In this document: positions 50,512 through 59,574 of the stretch, in pieces | How positions within the stretch are numbered: the first letter of the stretch is position 1 | Layout: every line of letters starts with the position of its first letter | Origin: Bacteroidales bacterium UBA5197 | GTDB taxonomy: Bacteria; Bacteroidota; Bacteroidia; Bacteroidales; Lentimicrobiaceae | Reading direction: 5' to 3' | Assembly (NCBI GenBank): GCA_002412885.1 | Contig: DHVX01000084.1 | Coordinates: 70,158-134,157, forward strand | DNA length: 64,000 nt | Translations under genes and position numbers: made by a program | Notes under the pieces: model-generated | What the model saw: only the letters and a program-made list of their open reading frames with translations | Database searches by the model: none | What the model was told of the DNA's origin: nothing

Positions 50512-52068
50512 ATGAAAATACCCGTCATTATTTTGCTGATTCTCAATATGCTCTCTGTCTCTGCCCAACACCTTAATGTTTTGGTGGGGAATCAGCGAAA
50601 CCCAAACGAACCATCAATTACAATTAACCCGCGAAACACGCAACAGATGCTGGCTGGTGCAAATATCGACAATTACTATTATTCTTCCGATGGCGGATAC
50701 ACATGGCAGAATAACCGCTTGTTTTCTCCGCAACTTGGCGTTTGGGGTGACCCATGTGTTATTGTTGACACAGCAGGGAGCTTTTACTTTTTTCATTTGT
50801 CAAATCCTGTGGGAGGTGCATGGATCGACAGGATAGTTTGTCAGCGTACCGATGATTTTACAGTCACCTGGACAGATGGAACCGGTATCGGACTGGATGG
50901 AACCAAAGCACAGGACAAGGAATGGGCTGTGGTTGACCCGGCAAATAATAATATTTATGTCACCTGGACTCAATTTGACACTTACGGAAGTTCTAACCCC
51001 AATGATAGTTCAATCATAAGGTTCTCAAAATCAACCGATCAGGGCGAAACCTGGAGTGAGCCAAAACGATTAAGCCAAGTTGCCGGCGATTGCATCGACA
51101 GCGACAATACCGTTGAAGGAGCCGTTCCGGCGGTTGGCCCCGAGGGGCAGATTTATGTTGCATGGGCGGGCCCTGAAGGAATTGTTTTTGACAGATCATT
51201 GGATGGTGGTGAGACCTGGCTTGAGAATGATATTTTTGTGAGTGATTTTCCAGGAGGGTGGGATATCAATATTCCCGGTATTTTACGTTCAAATGGTTTT
51301 CCGGTTACTGTTTGTGACCTCAGTGCCGGACCAAATCGCGGTACAATTTACATCAACTGGTCCGATCAGCGCAACGGAACCAATGATACCGATGTTTGGC
51401 TGGTGAAATCAACCGATGGGGGAAATACCTGGAGCGAGCGCGTACGTGTAAACGATGATGAACCCGGGCGACATCAGTTCTTTAACTGGATGGCCGTTGA
51501 TCAGGTTACCGGCAAACTTTGGTTTGTATTTTATGACAGGCGTAATTATACTGACACTCAAACAGATGTGTATATGGCTTTGTCGGAAGACGGAGGCGAA
51601 ACATTCATCAATTTTAAGGTGAGCGAAAGTCCGTTTGTCCCTAATCCATCTATATTTTTTGGCGATTACAACAATATTTCAGCGCATAACGATGTGGTGA
51701 GACCCATCTGGACAAGGCTTCACGAAAATCAACTGAGCATACATACTGCAATTGTAGATATTGAAGCTGTAGGAGTGTCTGAATTGCCCGATTCAAAGCC
51801 AATCGCCAATGTTTCTGCCTGGCCGAATCCTTTCAGGCAAACGACAGCTTTTTCATTCAGAATTAAGGATAATGCCCGGGTAAGCCTTTCGCTCTACGAT
51901 CTAACCGGACGAAAGCTGATGGTTTTAATTGATGATCAACTTCTTTCTGCCGGAAGATATACCGAGCATCTTAATCCTGAAGCGCATAATCTGGCTGCTG
52001 GAGTCTATAATTTTGAACTAATTACCCCTGCGGGCAGATATTGCCATAAAGTGGTTTATGCTCCATAA
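50512..52068 (+). CDS. Secreted BNR/Asp-box repeat protein with T9SS sorting tail
   Basis: The 518-aa protein has a signal peptide ending SVSAQ and a six-bladed propeller region (about 20-425). It contains five Asp-box motifs: SSDGGYTW, STDQGETW, SLDGGETW, STDGGNTW and SEDGGETF. A type IX secretion C-terminal domain follows (AWPNPFRQTTAFSF, ...LAAGVYNFELITPAGRYCHKVVYAP). Asp boxes occur in sialidases and in many unrelated propellers. The arginine triad and Tyr/Glu nucleophile pair of a true sialidase could not be assigned confidently, so enzyme activity is uncertain. It is probably surface-exposed or released. No glycan-degradation genes are adjacent. Confidence 0.8.
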   Translation: MKIPVIILLILNMLSVSAQHLNVLVGNQRNPNEPSITINPRNTQQMLAGANIDNYYYSSDGGYTWQNNRLFSPQLGVWGDPCVIVDTAGSFYFFHLSNPVGGAWIDRIVCQRTDDFTVTWTDGTGIGLDGTKAQDKEWAVVDPANNNIYVTWTQFDTYGSSNPNDSSIIRFSKSTDQGETWSEPKRLSQVAGDCIDSDNTVEGAVPAVGPEGQIYVAWAGPEGIVFDRSLDGGETWLENDIFVSDFPGGWDINIPGILRSNGFPVTVCDLSAGPNRGTIYINWSDQRNGTNDTDVWLVKSTDGGNTWSERVRVNDDEPGRHQFFNWMAVDQVTGKLWFVFYDRRNYTDTQTDVYMALSEDGGETFINFKVSESPFVPNPSIFFGDYNNISAHNDVVRPIWTRLHENQLSIHTAIVDIEAVGVSELPDSKPIANVSAWPNPFRQTTAFSFRIKDNARVSLSLYDLTGRKLMVLIDDQLLSAGRYTEHLNPEAHNLAAGVYNFELITPAGRYCHKVVYAP

Positions 52069-52170
52069 TTAATGTTCAGTTTGCCATTTTGAGTGCACCT
52101 CATCCAAATGAGTTTTTTTCGTAAATTCGCACCCACAAATTATACAGAATCGAAAACATAATACTTTTGG

Positions 52171-52788
52171 ATGGAAGATAAACTCCGAAAAATCCTTTCC
52201 GGCGCCAGAGAATATATCCTGAAATCAGGGATCAAACAGCTCAACCTTGTCAATCTGGGTACTCATTTGGAAATGGCTGAAAAAGACCTTCTGGAACTAT
52301 TTACCGATGAGGCTGATCTGGTTAAAAAAGTGCTTGAGTATGAGCGGGATTCTTTCAAGTCAATTTTTGATGAGAATAATTTTGAAGATACCAATGCCAT
52401 AGAGATATTGATGATTGTGAGCCAGACAATGAGCAATCGGTTTCTCGAATTGACTCCATCTGTTACCTTTGATCTTAAATCGCTCTACCCCGATATTTAC
52501 CATCACCATGTTGACCAGCGGGTTGATTTTATCTACATGAAGATGAAAATCAATATCGAAAAAGGCATCCGGCAGGGTATTTATCGCGAAGACCTGAGTG
52601 TTGAACTTTTGGCTCGTCTCTATATCAGCCGCCTGATCGATCTGCATAATTCAGCTTTCTTTCCTCCTGAAAAGTTTTCGTTTAAGCTTCTGTACGACGT
52701 AATGATCGACAATTTTATTCGCGGTATTGCCAATGATGAAGGTTTGAAACACTATAAAAGGTTGCGCAAATCATATAAGATATGTTAA
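52171..52788 (+). CDS. TetR/AcrR-family transcriptional regulator
   Basis: The 205-aa protein has an N-terminal three-helix DNA-binding domain (about 5-55; REYILKSGIKQLNLVNLGTHLEMAEKDLLELF). The position of the turn matches TetR regulators, although the core sequence is divergent. An all-alpha ligand-binding domain follows, with IYREDLSVELLARLYISRLIDL in the middle. The neighbours are a BNR protein and a tRNA-modification gene on the same strand, neither an obvious target. Its own regulation and ligand are unknown. ATG at 52171 follows TACTTTTGG directly, so the promoter must be further upstream. Confidence 0.75.
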   Translation: MEDKLRKILSGAREYILKSGIKQLNLVNLGTHLEMAEKDLLELFTDEADLVKKVLEYERDSFKSIFDENNFEDTNAIEILMIVSQTMSNRFLELTPSVTFDLKSLYPDIYHHHVDQRVDFIYMKMKINIEKGIRQGIYREDLSVELLARLYISRLIDLHNSAFFPPEKFSFKLLYDVMIDNFIRGIANDEGLKHYKRLRKSYKIC

Positions 52789-52846
52789 CGCATTTATAGC
52801 CGTTTGCCCGCTTGAACATTCTCCATTTTCATTTTGTTAACAGTTC

Positions 52847-53854
52847 ATGAATTTTGTGAATCTGAACAGCTTCTGGAATGAACTTCCCGCCTCTTTTTTT
52901 GTACTTGCTCCCATGGAGGATGTCACTGATACTGTTTTCAGAGAGCTGGTTCTGTCGGTTTCCGACCCCGGAAAACTGCATGTTTTATTTACCGAATTTA
53001 CTTCGGTTGACGGACTATGTCATCCCATAGGCCGCGAAGCTGTAATTCATCGCTTAAAAGTGAATAATTCTGAGTTGCGTCTGGCTACCCAAATGAATGT
53101 GAAGCTGCTTGCTCAGATATGGGGAAACAACCCTGAAAAATTCTATCAGGCATCACGTTATATTTCAGAAAATTACAGATTTGATGGCATCGATATCAAC
53201 ATGGGTTGTCCGGTTGCCAAGATTGTAAAACAAGGTTCCTGCTCCGCACTTATCGGGCAAAATAGCCTTGTTTCTGAAATTATTCATGCAACCCGCGAAG
53301 GCTCCGGATTGCCGGTAAGTGTAAAAACGCGCACAGGAATAAAAGAACATAATACCCAAGCCTGGATTTCGCATCTTTTGCAGTGTGAAGTTTCAGCCAT
53401 AACGCTTCACGCCAGAACACAGCGAATGATGTCAGAAAAACCCGCCGAATGGGATCAGGTGAGAATTGCTGCAGAACTTCGGAACCAGATCAATCCACAG
53501 GTTAAAATAATCGGAAACGGAGACATCGACAGCTATGCCAAAGGAATCGATTTTATTGCGGAGTATCAGGCCGATGGTGCTATGGTTGGAAGAGGAATAT
53601 TCTCCGATCCTTATTTCTTTTCAGAAGAAAAAGAGCGCGACATATCTCAAAAGCTGAGTCTGCTTGAGTTTCACATTACACGCTTTGCCGATACCTGGGG
53701 GAATGCCAGAAACTTCAGTATTCTCAAACGTTTCTTCAAGATTTATGTCAATGGCTTTGAAGGTGCAGCCGCATTGCGTGCCCAATTAATGGAAACCCGC
53801 GATGCTTCAGCTGCAATTGCCGCAATTTCAGATTTCCGGAAGCTATCCCATTAA
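52847..53854 (+). CDS. dus: tRNA-dihydrouridine synthase
   Basis: The 335-aa FMN-dependent enzyme reduces specific uridines in tRNA to dihydrouridine. It has the TIM-barrel start FVLAPMEDVTDTVFREL, the catalytic cysteine Cys121 in DINMGCPVAK, the FMN-binding KTRTGI and LHARTQ motifs, IGNGDI, and AMVGRGIFSDPYFF. These are the standard Dus motifs in order. The C-terminal alpha-helical domain is shorter than in E. coli DusA, as in other Bacteroidota enzymes. The stop codon overlaps the stop of the convergent NTF2-like gene by a few bases. Which uridine position is modified cannot be told. Confidence 0.92.
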   Translation: MNFVNLNSFWNELPASFFVLAPMEDVTDTVFRELVLSVSDPGKLHVLFTEFTSVDGLCHPIGREAVIHRLKVNNSELRLATQMNVKLLAQIWGNNPEKFYQASRYISENYRFDGIDINMGCPVAKIVKQGSCSALIGQNSLVSEIIHATREGSGLPVSVKTRTGIKEHNTQAWISHLLQCEVSAITLHARTQRMMSEKPAEWDQVRIAAELRNQINPQVKIIGNGDIDSYAKGIDFIAEYQADGAMVGRGIFSDPYFFSEEKERDISQKLSLLEFHITRFADTWGNARNFSILKRFFKIYVNGFEGAAALRAQLMETRDASAAIAAISDFRKLSH

Positions 53855-54297
53855 TGTTGCTGATAAATCTTACTCACAATTCTCCAGCCTTCATTGAATT
53901 TATAGAGCGACAGATAATCGGTAAATTGCAGTTTATCTTCACGGTAAAGCTCAATCTTTGCAATGGCGGCAGTTTCAACAATGTCAATCATAAGATACCT
54001 GACAGTGGTTTTGTTTTCAGGTCCGTTTGGATTCTCAGCTTTTCGGCGCTCGGTAGTTTCCAGCCATGTGTAAATCGGTAGTTTCGACAAGAGGTTGTTT
54101 CGCATAATCAGCAGGTCAAATCCCGGGTGGAAACCTTTTCTTGTTTCCTCAAGGTCTCCAAGATTGTGAATTCCTTCGATGTAAGCTTTGTCAATCACCG
54201 ATTTGATCTGATCTTCATCGGTGTTGTTTTGTGCAGAAAGGAGCATTGGCAACGCAAAACCCAATGCGAATGCAAGTGTCAGAATGATTCGTTTCAT
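53851..54297 (-). CDS. Exported NTF2-like (lumazine-binding-like) protein
   Basis: The 148-aa protein has a signal peptide ending LLSAQ and a single NTF2-type alpha+beta domain (about 28-148). EDQIKSVIDKAYIEGIHNLGDLEETRKGFHPGFDLL and TDYLSLYKFNEGWRIVSKIYQ are typical of the Bacteroidota lumazine-binding-like family. The function of this family is not established and no catalytic residues are evident. It is transcribed toward the dus gene and away from the permease genes. Confidence 0.78.
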   Translation of the reverse strand: MKRIILTLAFALGFALPMLLSAQNNTDEDQIKSVIDKAYIEGIHNLGDLEETRKGFHPGFDLLIMRNNLLSKLPIYTWLETTERRKAENPNGPENKTTVRYLMIDIVETAAIAKIELYREDKLQFTDYLSLYKFNEGWRIVSKIYQQH

Positions 54298-54348
54298 GGT
54301 GTTTTTTTTTGATTTGAAAGAATGTGTTTTTATTCGTTGAAGCTCTGT

Positions 54349-56769
54349 TTATTCGTATTTGATCGCATTAACCGGATTTGCAGTTGCCGCTTTTACGGAG
54401 TGGAAACTCACTGAGAGTATGGTAACAATCAAGGCGATTAATCCTGAAATTGCAAAGGTTGCCCAGCCCAGATTAATGTGATATGCGAAATTATCGAGCC
54501 ATTTGCCCAGAAAATACCACGAAAGCGGGACTGCAATCACGAAAGCGACAAAAACCAGAATTACTGACTCTTTGTAGAACATTTTTACCACACTTTGAAC
54601 CGAAGCCCCAAGCACTTTGCGAATGCCAATTTCCTTGGTTCTTTGCATTGCGGTGAAAGATGAAAGCCCGATCAAACCCAGCAAGGCAATAAAGATAGAG
54701 AGCACGGCAAAAATGGTAAATACTCTTCCCAGGTTAGATTCTGCAGCATATTTCTCCTCATAATTCTTATCCAGAAAATAATAGTCAAACGGACGGTTTG
54801 CGCCATGCTGAATCCACTTTTCTCTGATAAATTCCACCGTTTGCGCGCCTGCTTCAGGTTTCAGCCTGATGCTGAGCAGATTCATAGGGAATTGAGGGAT
54901 AAAAAGCACGATAGGTTCAATCTTGTTGTGAAGCGAAGTAAAGTTGAAATCTTTTACCACGCCGATTACTTTCATCAGTCGGCCGCCGCTTCCATCAAGT
55001 TCAAAGTTGTGATGAATTTTCTTCCCAATGGCATCATCGCCCCAGCCAAGTGCTTTGGCAGCGGTTTCGTTGATGATAACTGCTTCAAGTTTGTCAGAAC
55101 CCATATCGCGGCTGAAATCCCGGCCTTTTACCAGTTTTAGATCAAGCAGATCGATAAAATCATAATCGCAAGGCATGAGGTTCATGGCATATTCCTGCAT
55201 TTTATCTTCCTTTTCCACACGCATCACCTGTATGCCGTGATTGCCGCCGGGAATGCCAAACGACATACTGGTTTTTAATATGTTTGGGTTTTGAAGCAAT
55301 TCATTTCTGAAAGATTCGGTTTTTCGCCGGAAAGCTGTGTCCTGAATCTCAAGAACCATAACATTCGCTTTGTCGAAGCCAATATCCGATTTTCGCATAA
55401 AACTGAGTTGATCGAAAATTACCAGAGTGCCGGTAATCATCACCACAGATATAAGCAACTGAAATGTTACCAGACCTTTACGAAGCCATGATCCTTTGCT
55501 TCCTGATTGAATTTTTCCTTTAAGTACCACGGCTGGCTGAAACGATGAAAGAAAAACAGCCGGATAAGCTCCTGACAGCAAGCCTGTAAGAATGGCGATG
55601 CCCAAAATTCCCAGAAAAATATCAGGGTTACTGATAAAGCTGAAAGTTAGTTGTTTGCCTGAAATATCATTGAACAAAGGGAGCATCAGTTGCATGATTC
55701 CAAGCGAAATAATAAACGAAGCTGCTGAAAGTAAAAGACTTTCGCTCAGAAATTGCCAGGCTAGCTGTACGCGGTTCGCGCCAACCACTTTTCGTAAACC
55801 TACTTCGCGGGCACGCCCGGCAGCCCTTGCCGTTGCCAGATTCATATAATTTATCGCGGCAAGCAGCAAAATAAATACTGCCACAACTCCGAAAACATAA
55901 ATGTAAGCCATGTTACCTACCGGCAGATCAGCGGATAGCTTTGAAGTGAGATGAATTTTGTCAATTCTGGTAGTCATCAGATCAAACGATGCGTTGATCT
56001 GATCCCCGATTTCCTTCATGTACTTATCGTAAAAGGCAGGAAATTTTTCCATTACCTGTTCAATTCCCGCATTTTCGTTAAGAAGAATAAATGTATAGCT
56101 GTTGACATTCCAGAATGCCATGGGCTCCAGACTTCTGAATCTTTCTGCACCAACAATGGTGGCAAGAGTTTCCATCGACATCAACAGGTCGAATTTCATG
56201 TGGGTGTTATCCGGTAGGTCTTTAAAAACACCGGTTACCTTGTAACTTCTTCCGTTTGCGGTTATAACTGTCTTGCCAAATGCCTGTTCAGTGCCAAAAT
56301 ACTTCATGGCTTGTGATTCACTCATAATCAGTGTGAAAGGTTCAGCAAGCGATGTTTCGGGAGTGCCTTCAACGAATTGCAAGGAAAACATCACCGGTGC
56401 AGCAGAGTCGGCAAAATAGGCCAGTTTCTCAATAAATTCCTTGTCTTCATAACGAAGAATCAGGTTGTCGTTGTGGTTGAACCTGCAATACATTTCCACT
56501 TCCGGCATTTCGAGTTTGAGCGCAGGCCCCATTGCCATTGAATTTATAGCAAAGCGGTCGTGCTTGTTGTTTATGGTAAAGTCACCTTCAGCGCGGTAAA
56601 TTCTCTTGTAGTTCGGGAAATGCTTATCATAACCCAACTCATCGTTGATATAAAGCAGAATAAATATGGTTGCAGTTATTCCCAGCGATAATCCAAGAAT
56701 GTTTATGAGCGAATAACCTTTGTTCCGGCTGAAGTTTCGCAGGGCACTTCTGAAATAATTAAGGAGCAT
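54349..56769 (-). CDS. FtsX/MacB-type ABC permease without adjacent ATPase (A)
   Basis: The 806-aa inner-membrane protein has the same plan as the permease at 6992. It has an N-terminal helix (about 20-40), a MacB-like periplasmic domain, three helices (about 285-425), a second periplasmic domain and three C-terminal helices. Cytoplasmic motifs REVGLRKVVGA and KEIGIRKVLGA are present and the tail is NPVNAIKYE. Neither it nor its neighbour is next to an ATPase or adaptor gene, so it may use an ATPase encoded elsewhere, for example the one at 6243, or act independently. It lies 65 bp downstream of its paralogue and is probably cotranscribed with it. Confidence 0.9.
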   Translation of the reverse strand: MLLNYFRSALRNFSRNKGYSLINILGLSLGITATIFILLYINDELGYDKHFPNYKRIYRAEGDFTINNKHDRFAINSMAMGPALKLEMPEVEMYCRFNHNDNLILRYEDKEFIEKLAYFADSAAPVMFSLQFVEGTPETSLAEPFTLIMSESQAMKYFGTEQAFGKTVITANGRSYKVTGVFKDLPDNTHMKFDLLMSMETLATIVGAERFRSLEPMAFWNVNSYTFILLNENAGIEQVMEKFPAFYDKYMKEIGDQINASFDLMTTRIDKIHLTSKLSADLPVGNMAYIYVFGVVAVFILLLAAINYMNLATARAAGRAREVGLRKVVGANRVQLAWQFLSESLLLSAASFIISLGIMQLMLPLFNDISGKQLTFSFISNPDIFLGILGIAILTGLLSGAYPAVFLSSFQPAVVLKGKIQSGSKGSWLRKGLVTFQLLISVVMITGTLVIFDQLSFMRKSDIGFDKANVMVLEIQDTAFRRKTESFRNELLQNPNILKTSMSFGIPGGNHGIQVMRVEKEDKMQEYAMNLMPCDYDFIDLLDLKLVKGRDFSRDMGSDKLEAVIINETAAKALGWGDDAIGKKIHHNFELDGSGGRLMKVIGVVKDFNFTSLHNKIEPIVLFIPQFPMNLLSIRLKPEAGAQTVEFIREKWIQHGANRPFDYYFLDKNYEEKYAAESNLGRVFTIFAVLSIFIALLGLIGLSSFTAMQRTKEIGIRKVLGASVQSVVKMFYKESVILVFVAFVIAVPLSWYFLGKWLDNFAYHINLGWATFAISGLIALIVTILSVSFHSVKAATANPVNAIKYE

Positions 56770-56834
56770 ATGTGCAGAGTTATAAGGTTAGTATTGAAGC
56801 ATTTAACAGTGAAGTTCCATGAAATAATGAATGA

Positions 56835-59249
56835 TTACTCATATTTCAGGGTTTCTGATGGATTTAATCGTGATGCATTAAAAGCTTTGACTCCCGTTAT
56901 TGCAATAGTCAGTAGCAGCGAAAGCACTCCGGCCAGAAGGAAAAATTGCCATTTCATTTCTGTGCGATAGGCAAAATTGTCGAACCATCGATCGATGATA
57001 AAGTATGAAAGTGGCCAGGCCAGCAAAATGCTGAGACCTACCAACTTTATAAATCCTGAGGTAAGAAGCCTGACAAGATTGAATGACGATGCTCCCAAAA
57101 CCTTTCTGATTCCGATTTCGTGCGTGCGTTGCATGGCCATAAACGATACCAGCCCGAACAATCCAATGCCGGCAATCAATATGGTTAGCAATGCAAGTAT
57201 GGCTGATGCCTGCCCCAGATATTCTTCTTCGCGGTAGAGTTTATCAAGCTCACTGCTGAGGATGGTATAACTGAAAGGACGACCGGGCGAAAATTCTTTC
57301 CAGGTTTCTTCGATACTTTTCAATGCTTCGGCGCTTTTTCCATTTACTGCTTTAACAACAACATAATTGGTGAAGATGGCAATTTCGCGGGCTTCTTCTT
57401 TCACATTCAGCACCAGCGGTCCGGCTTTGGAGTGAAGCGAACTGGCATTGAAATTCCTGAAAACACCCACGACTTTCTCATTGCCAATTCGACTGTGAAA
57501 ACGCTTGCCCAACGCATCTTCGTTAGATTTCCATCCCAGATGCTTCACCATCGCTTCGTTAATAAGGATGGCTTCCATGGGATCGGTCTTGCTGTTTTTG
57601 ATATAGTCTCTGCCTGCAACCATTTTAATGTCAAATACTTTCAAAAAATCGTCGCGCACCACCAGTGTCGGGTAAAACTGCCATTGATCATCGGGATAAC
57701 CATCGGGTTTGAATTCGTGATTGTTATGATCGGAACCAATGATATAATCCACTGCAGTAACTCCTGCAATATAAGGACTGTTGAGCAATTCATCGCGAAA
57801 AGCTTCGTATTTGGCTGTCACCGGCGATCGCATTACCGGCACCATAATGATGTTGTCCTTCTGGAATCCCAAATCTGCTTTCCGGAGGTATGAAAGCTGA
57901 TCGAAAGCCATCATACTTGAAGTGATGAGGGTTATTGAAAGTGTAAATTGAACCACCACCAACGCTTTTCGGGCAAAGGCATTTCCACTCTGATTTGACC
58001 GGCCCTTCAGCACGCCAATGGTTTTTAATCCTGATTGGGAAAATGCCGGGTATAAGCCGGAAAGTAGTCCCGCTCCCAGCCATAGCAAAACAATCCGCGG
58101 AAAAAACGCTGAGCTGTATAAAATTCCCGAGTTGATGCTCTTGTTTGCAAAACTGTTGAAAAGAGGCAGTATCAATTCAATGGCTGCCAGCGATATCAGT
58201 ATGGAAAAAAATGCCATGAGTAACGATTCGCCGAGAAATTGAACAATCAGCTGAGGAGCTGTTGCGCCAGAAACCTTCCGGATTGCCGTTTCACGCGTTC
58301 GCCTGATGGCAAATGCTGTGGTGAGGTTTATATAATTAATGATTGCAATCAGAAGGATAAATGCCGCAACAATGGTAAGTATTCTCACATAGCTGATCTT
58401 GCCGTTAGGTTCAATCTCGTAATCCAGATCAGATCGCAGGTGAATATCAGTCAGCTTTTGCAGCGAAAGTGTGATGTGATCCTTTTCGGCATCGTAAAAG
58501 TATTTTTGGGTAAAAGCGGCAAGCTGTGGTTCAAGATCAGCAGCCATTTCACTTTTATGCAGTTTCAGGTATGTCCAGAATGGATTGTAAACCCAGGTTT
58601 TCGGCATTGTGCCACCCCACAACATACGCAGGGTTGACATAGAAACCAGTATATCGTAGCTGAAATGTGATTGCGGGGGAGTGTCAGCCACAACACCTGT
58701 TATGGTAATGTTTATCTTGCCTTCCATCTTGATAACCTTTCCTATCGGGTCCTCATCCCCAAAGTATCTGACAGCAGTGGTTTCAGTAATTATCGCGGTA
58801 AATGGTTTACTCAGGGCATCTGAAGCTGAACCGGAAAGAAATTCGACATCAAAAACATTGGTGAATGTTGAATCAACAAAAAAGAAGCGCTTTTCTCTGA
58901 AGCCTTTATCCTCATATTCAACAAAATATTCTGTTGACCAATCGTTGTAAATCCGGGTCATTCCGGAGATCAGATGTGGAAACTCATGCTGAATGGTTGG
59001 GCCGAGAGGAGCTGGGCAACTTACTGATCGTTCGGCTACTCCATCAAAATCAGAAGTGCTGACGACCCTTACAATCTCATCGGCGTTGGAGTGGTAACGA
59101 TCGTAAGATTTTTCATCGTTTACATACAGCATTATGATGATAAATCCCGTAAAACCAATGCTCAGTCCGGTAATGTTGATGATGGAATGCAGCTTCAACC
59201 GGGAAATGTTCCTCAGCGCAGATTTCAGGTAGTTGAGTAGAAGAGACAT
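56835..59249 (-). CDS. FtsX/MacB-type ABC permease without adjacent ATPase (B)
   Basis: The 804-aa paralogue of the gene immediately downstream shares about the same domain order. The FtsX motifs here are RETAIRKVSGA and HEIGIRKVLGA, and the C-terminus reads NPSETLKYE. The periplasmic segments differ from those of permease A, suggesting a different substrate or partner. It probably begins the two-gene operon. No ATPase, adaptor or regulator is encoded within 5 kb upstream; the next gene is an unrelated TPR protein in the opposite direction. Confidence 0.9.
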   Translation of the reverse strand: MSLLLNYLKSALRNISRLKLHSIINITGLSIGFTGFIIIMLYVNDEKSYDRYHSNADEIVRVVSTSDFDGVAERSVSCPAPLGPTIQHEFPHLISGMTRIYNDWSTEYFVEYEDKGFREKRFFFVDSTFTNVFDVEFLSGSASDALSKPFTAIITETTAVRYFGDEDPIGKVIKMEGKINITITGVVADTPPQSHFSYDILVSMSTLRMLWGGTMPKTWVYNPFWTYLKLHKSEMAADLEPQLAAFTQKYFYDAEKDHITLSLQKLTDIHLRSDLDYEIEPNGKISYVRILTIVAAFILLIAIINYINLTTAFAIRRTRETAIRKVSGATAPQLIVQFLGESLLMAFFSILISLAAIELILPLFNSFANKSINSGILYSSAFFPRIVLLWLGAGLLSGLYPAFSQSGLKTIGVLKGRSNQSGNAFARKALVVVQFTLSITLITSSMMAFDQLSYLRKADLGFQKDNIIMVPVMRSPVTAKYEAFRDELLNSPYIAGVTAVDYIIGSDHNNHEFKPDGYPDDQWQFYPTLVVRDDFLKVFDIKMVAGRDYIKNSKTDPMEAILINEAMVKHLGWKSNEDALGKRFHSRIGNEKVVGVFRNFNASSLHSKAGPLVLNVKEEAREIAIFTNYVVVKAVNGKSAEALKSIEETWKEFSPGRPFSYTILSSELDKLYREEEYLGQASAILALLTILIAGIGLFGLVSFMAMQRTHEIGIRKVLGASSFNLVRLLTSGFIKLVGLSILLAWPLSYFIIDRWFDNFAYRTEMKWQFFLLAGVLSLLLTIAITGVKAFNASRLNPSETLKYE

Positions 59250-59574
59250 ATAGCCAGTTACAGATTGGTTCAGATGAATCTCAGTTAGATTTCATGAATC
59301 ATGCCAGAATAGGTAAATAGCTGATAGTTAGAGCTGTAGAATTGCATTAATTCTTTTCCAGGTTATGATTGTTCATTTGTGAATACAATGGTGTTCGCTG
59401 GCGGACACCGGATGCTGCAATTGTGTCAGTGTTTTTGCTTACTGCACGATTTTTGAAAGCATTAATCCAAATACTGGAATCCACTTTCAGAGAGTTGATA
59501 AAATTAACCTGATCGTTATCGGTTTTCTTTACAACTTTCCACTCCAGCCTTTGTTTTTACTTTTACAGGAAATT
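59250..59574. other. Divergent intergenic region between permease B and TPR protein
   Basis: No gene is visible. TACTTTTA at about 59553 is a 7-of-8 match to the -7 box for the TPR gene, and AGGAAA lies 6 bp before its ATG. Nothing else recognisable is present. Confidence 0.45.

Noticed and set aside
50512..52068. Annotation as a true sialidase
   Set aside because: Asp boxes are present but the arginine triad and Tyr/Glu nucleophile pair could not be identified with confidence.
52162..52169. TACTTTTG as promoter of the TetR gene
   Set aside because: It ends one base before the ATG, so a start site would fall inside the coding region.
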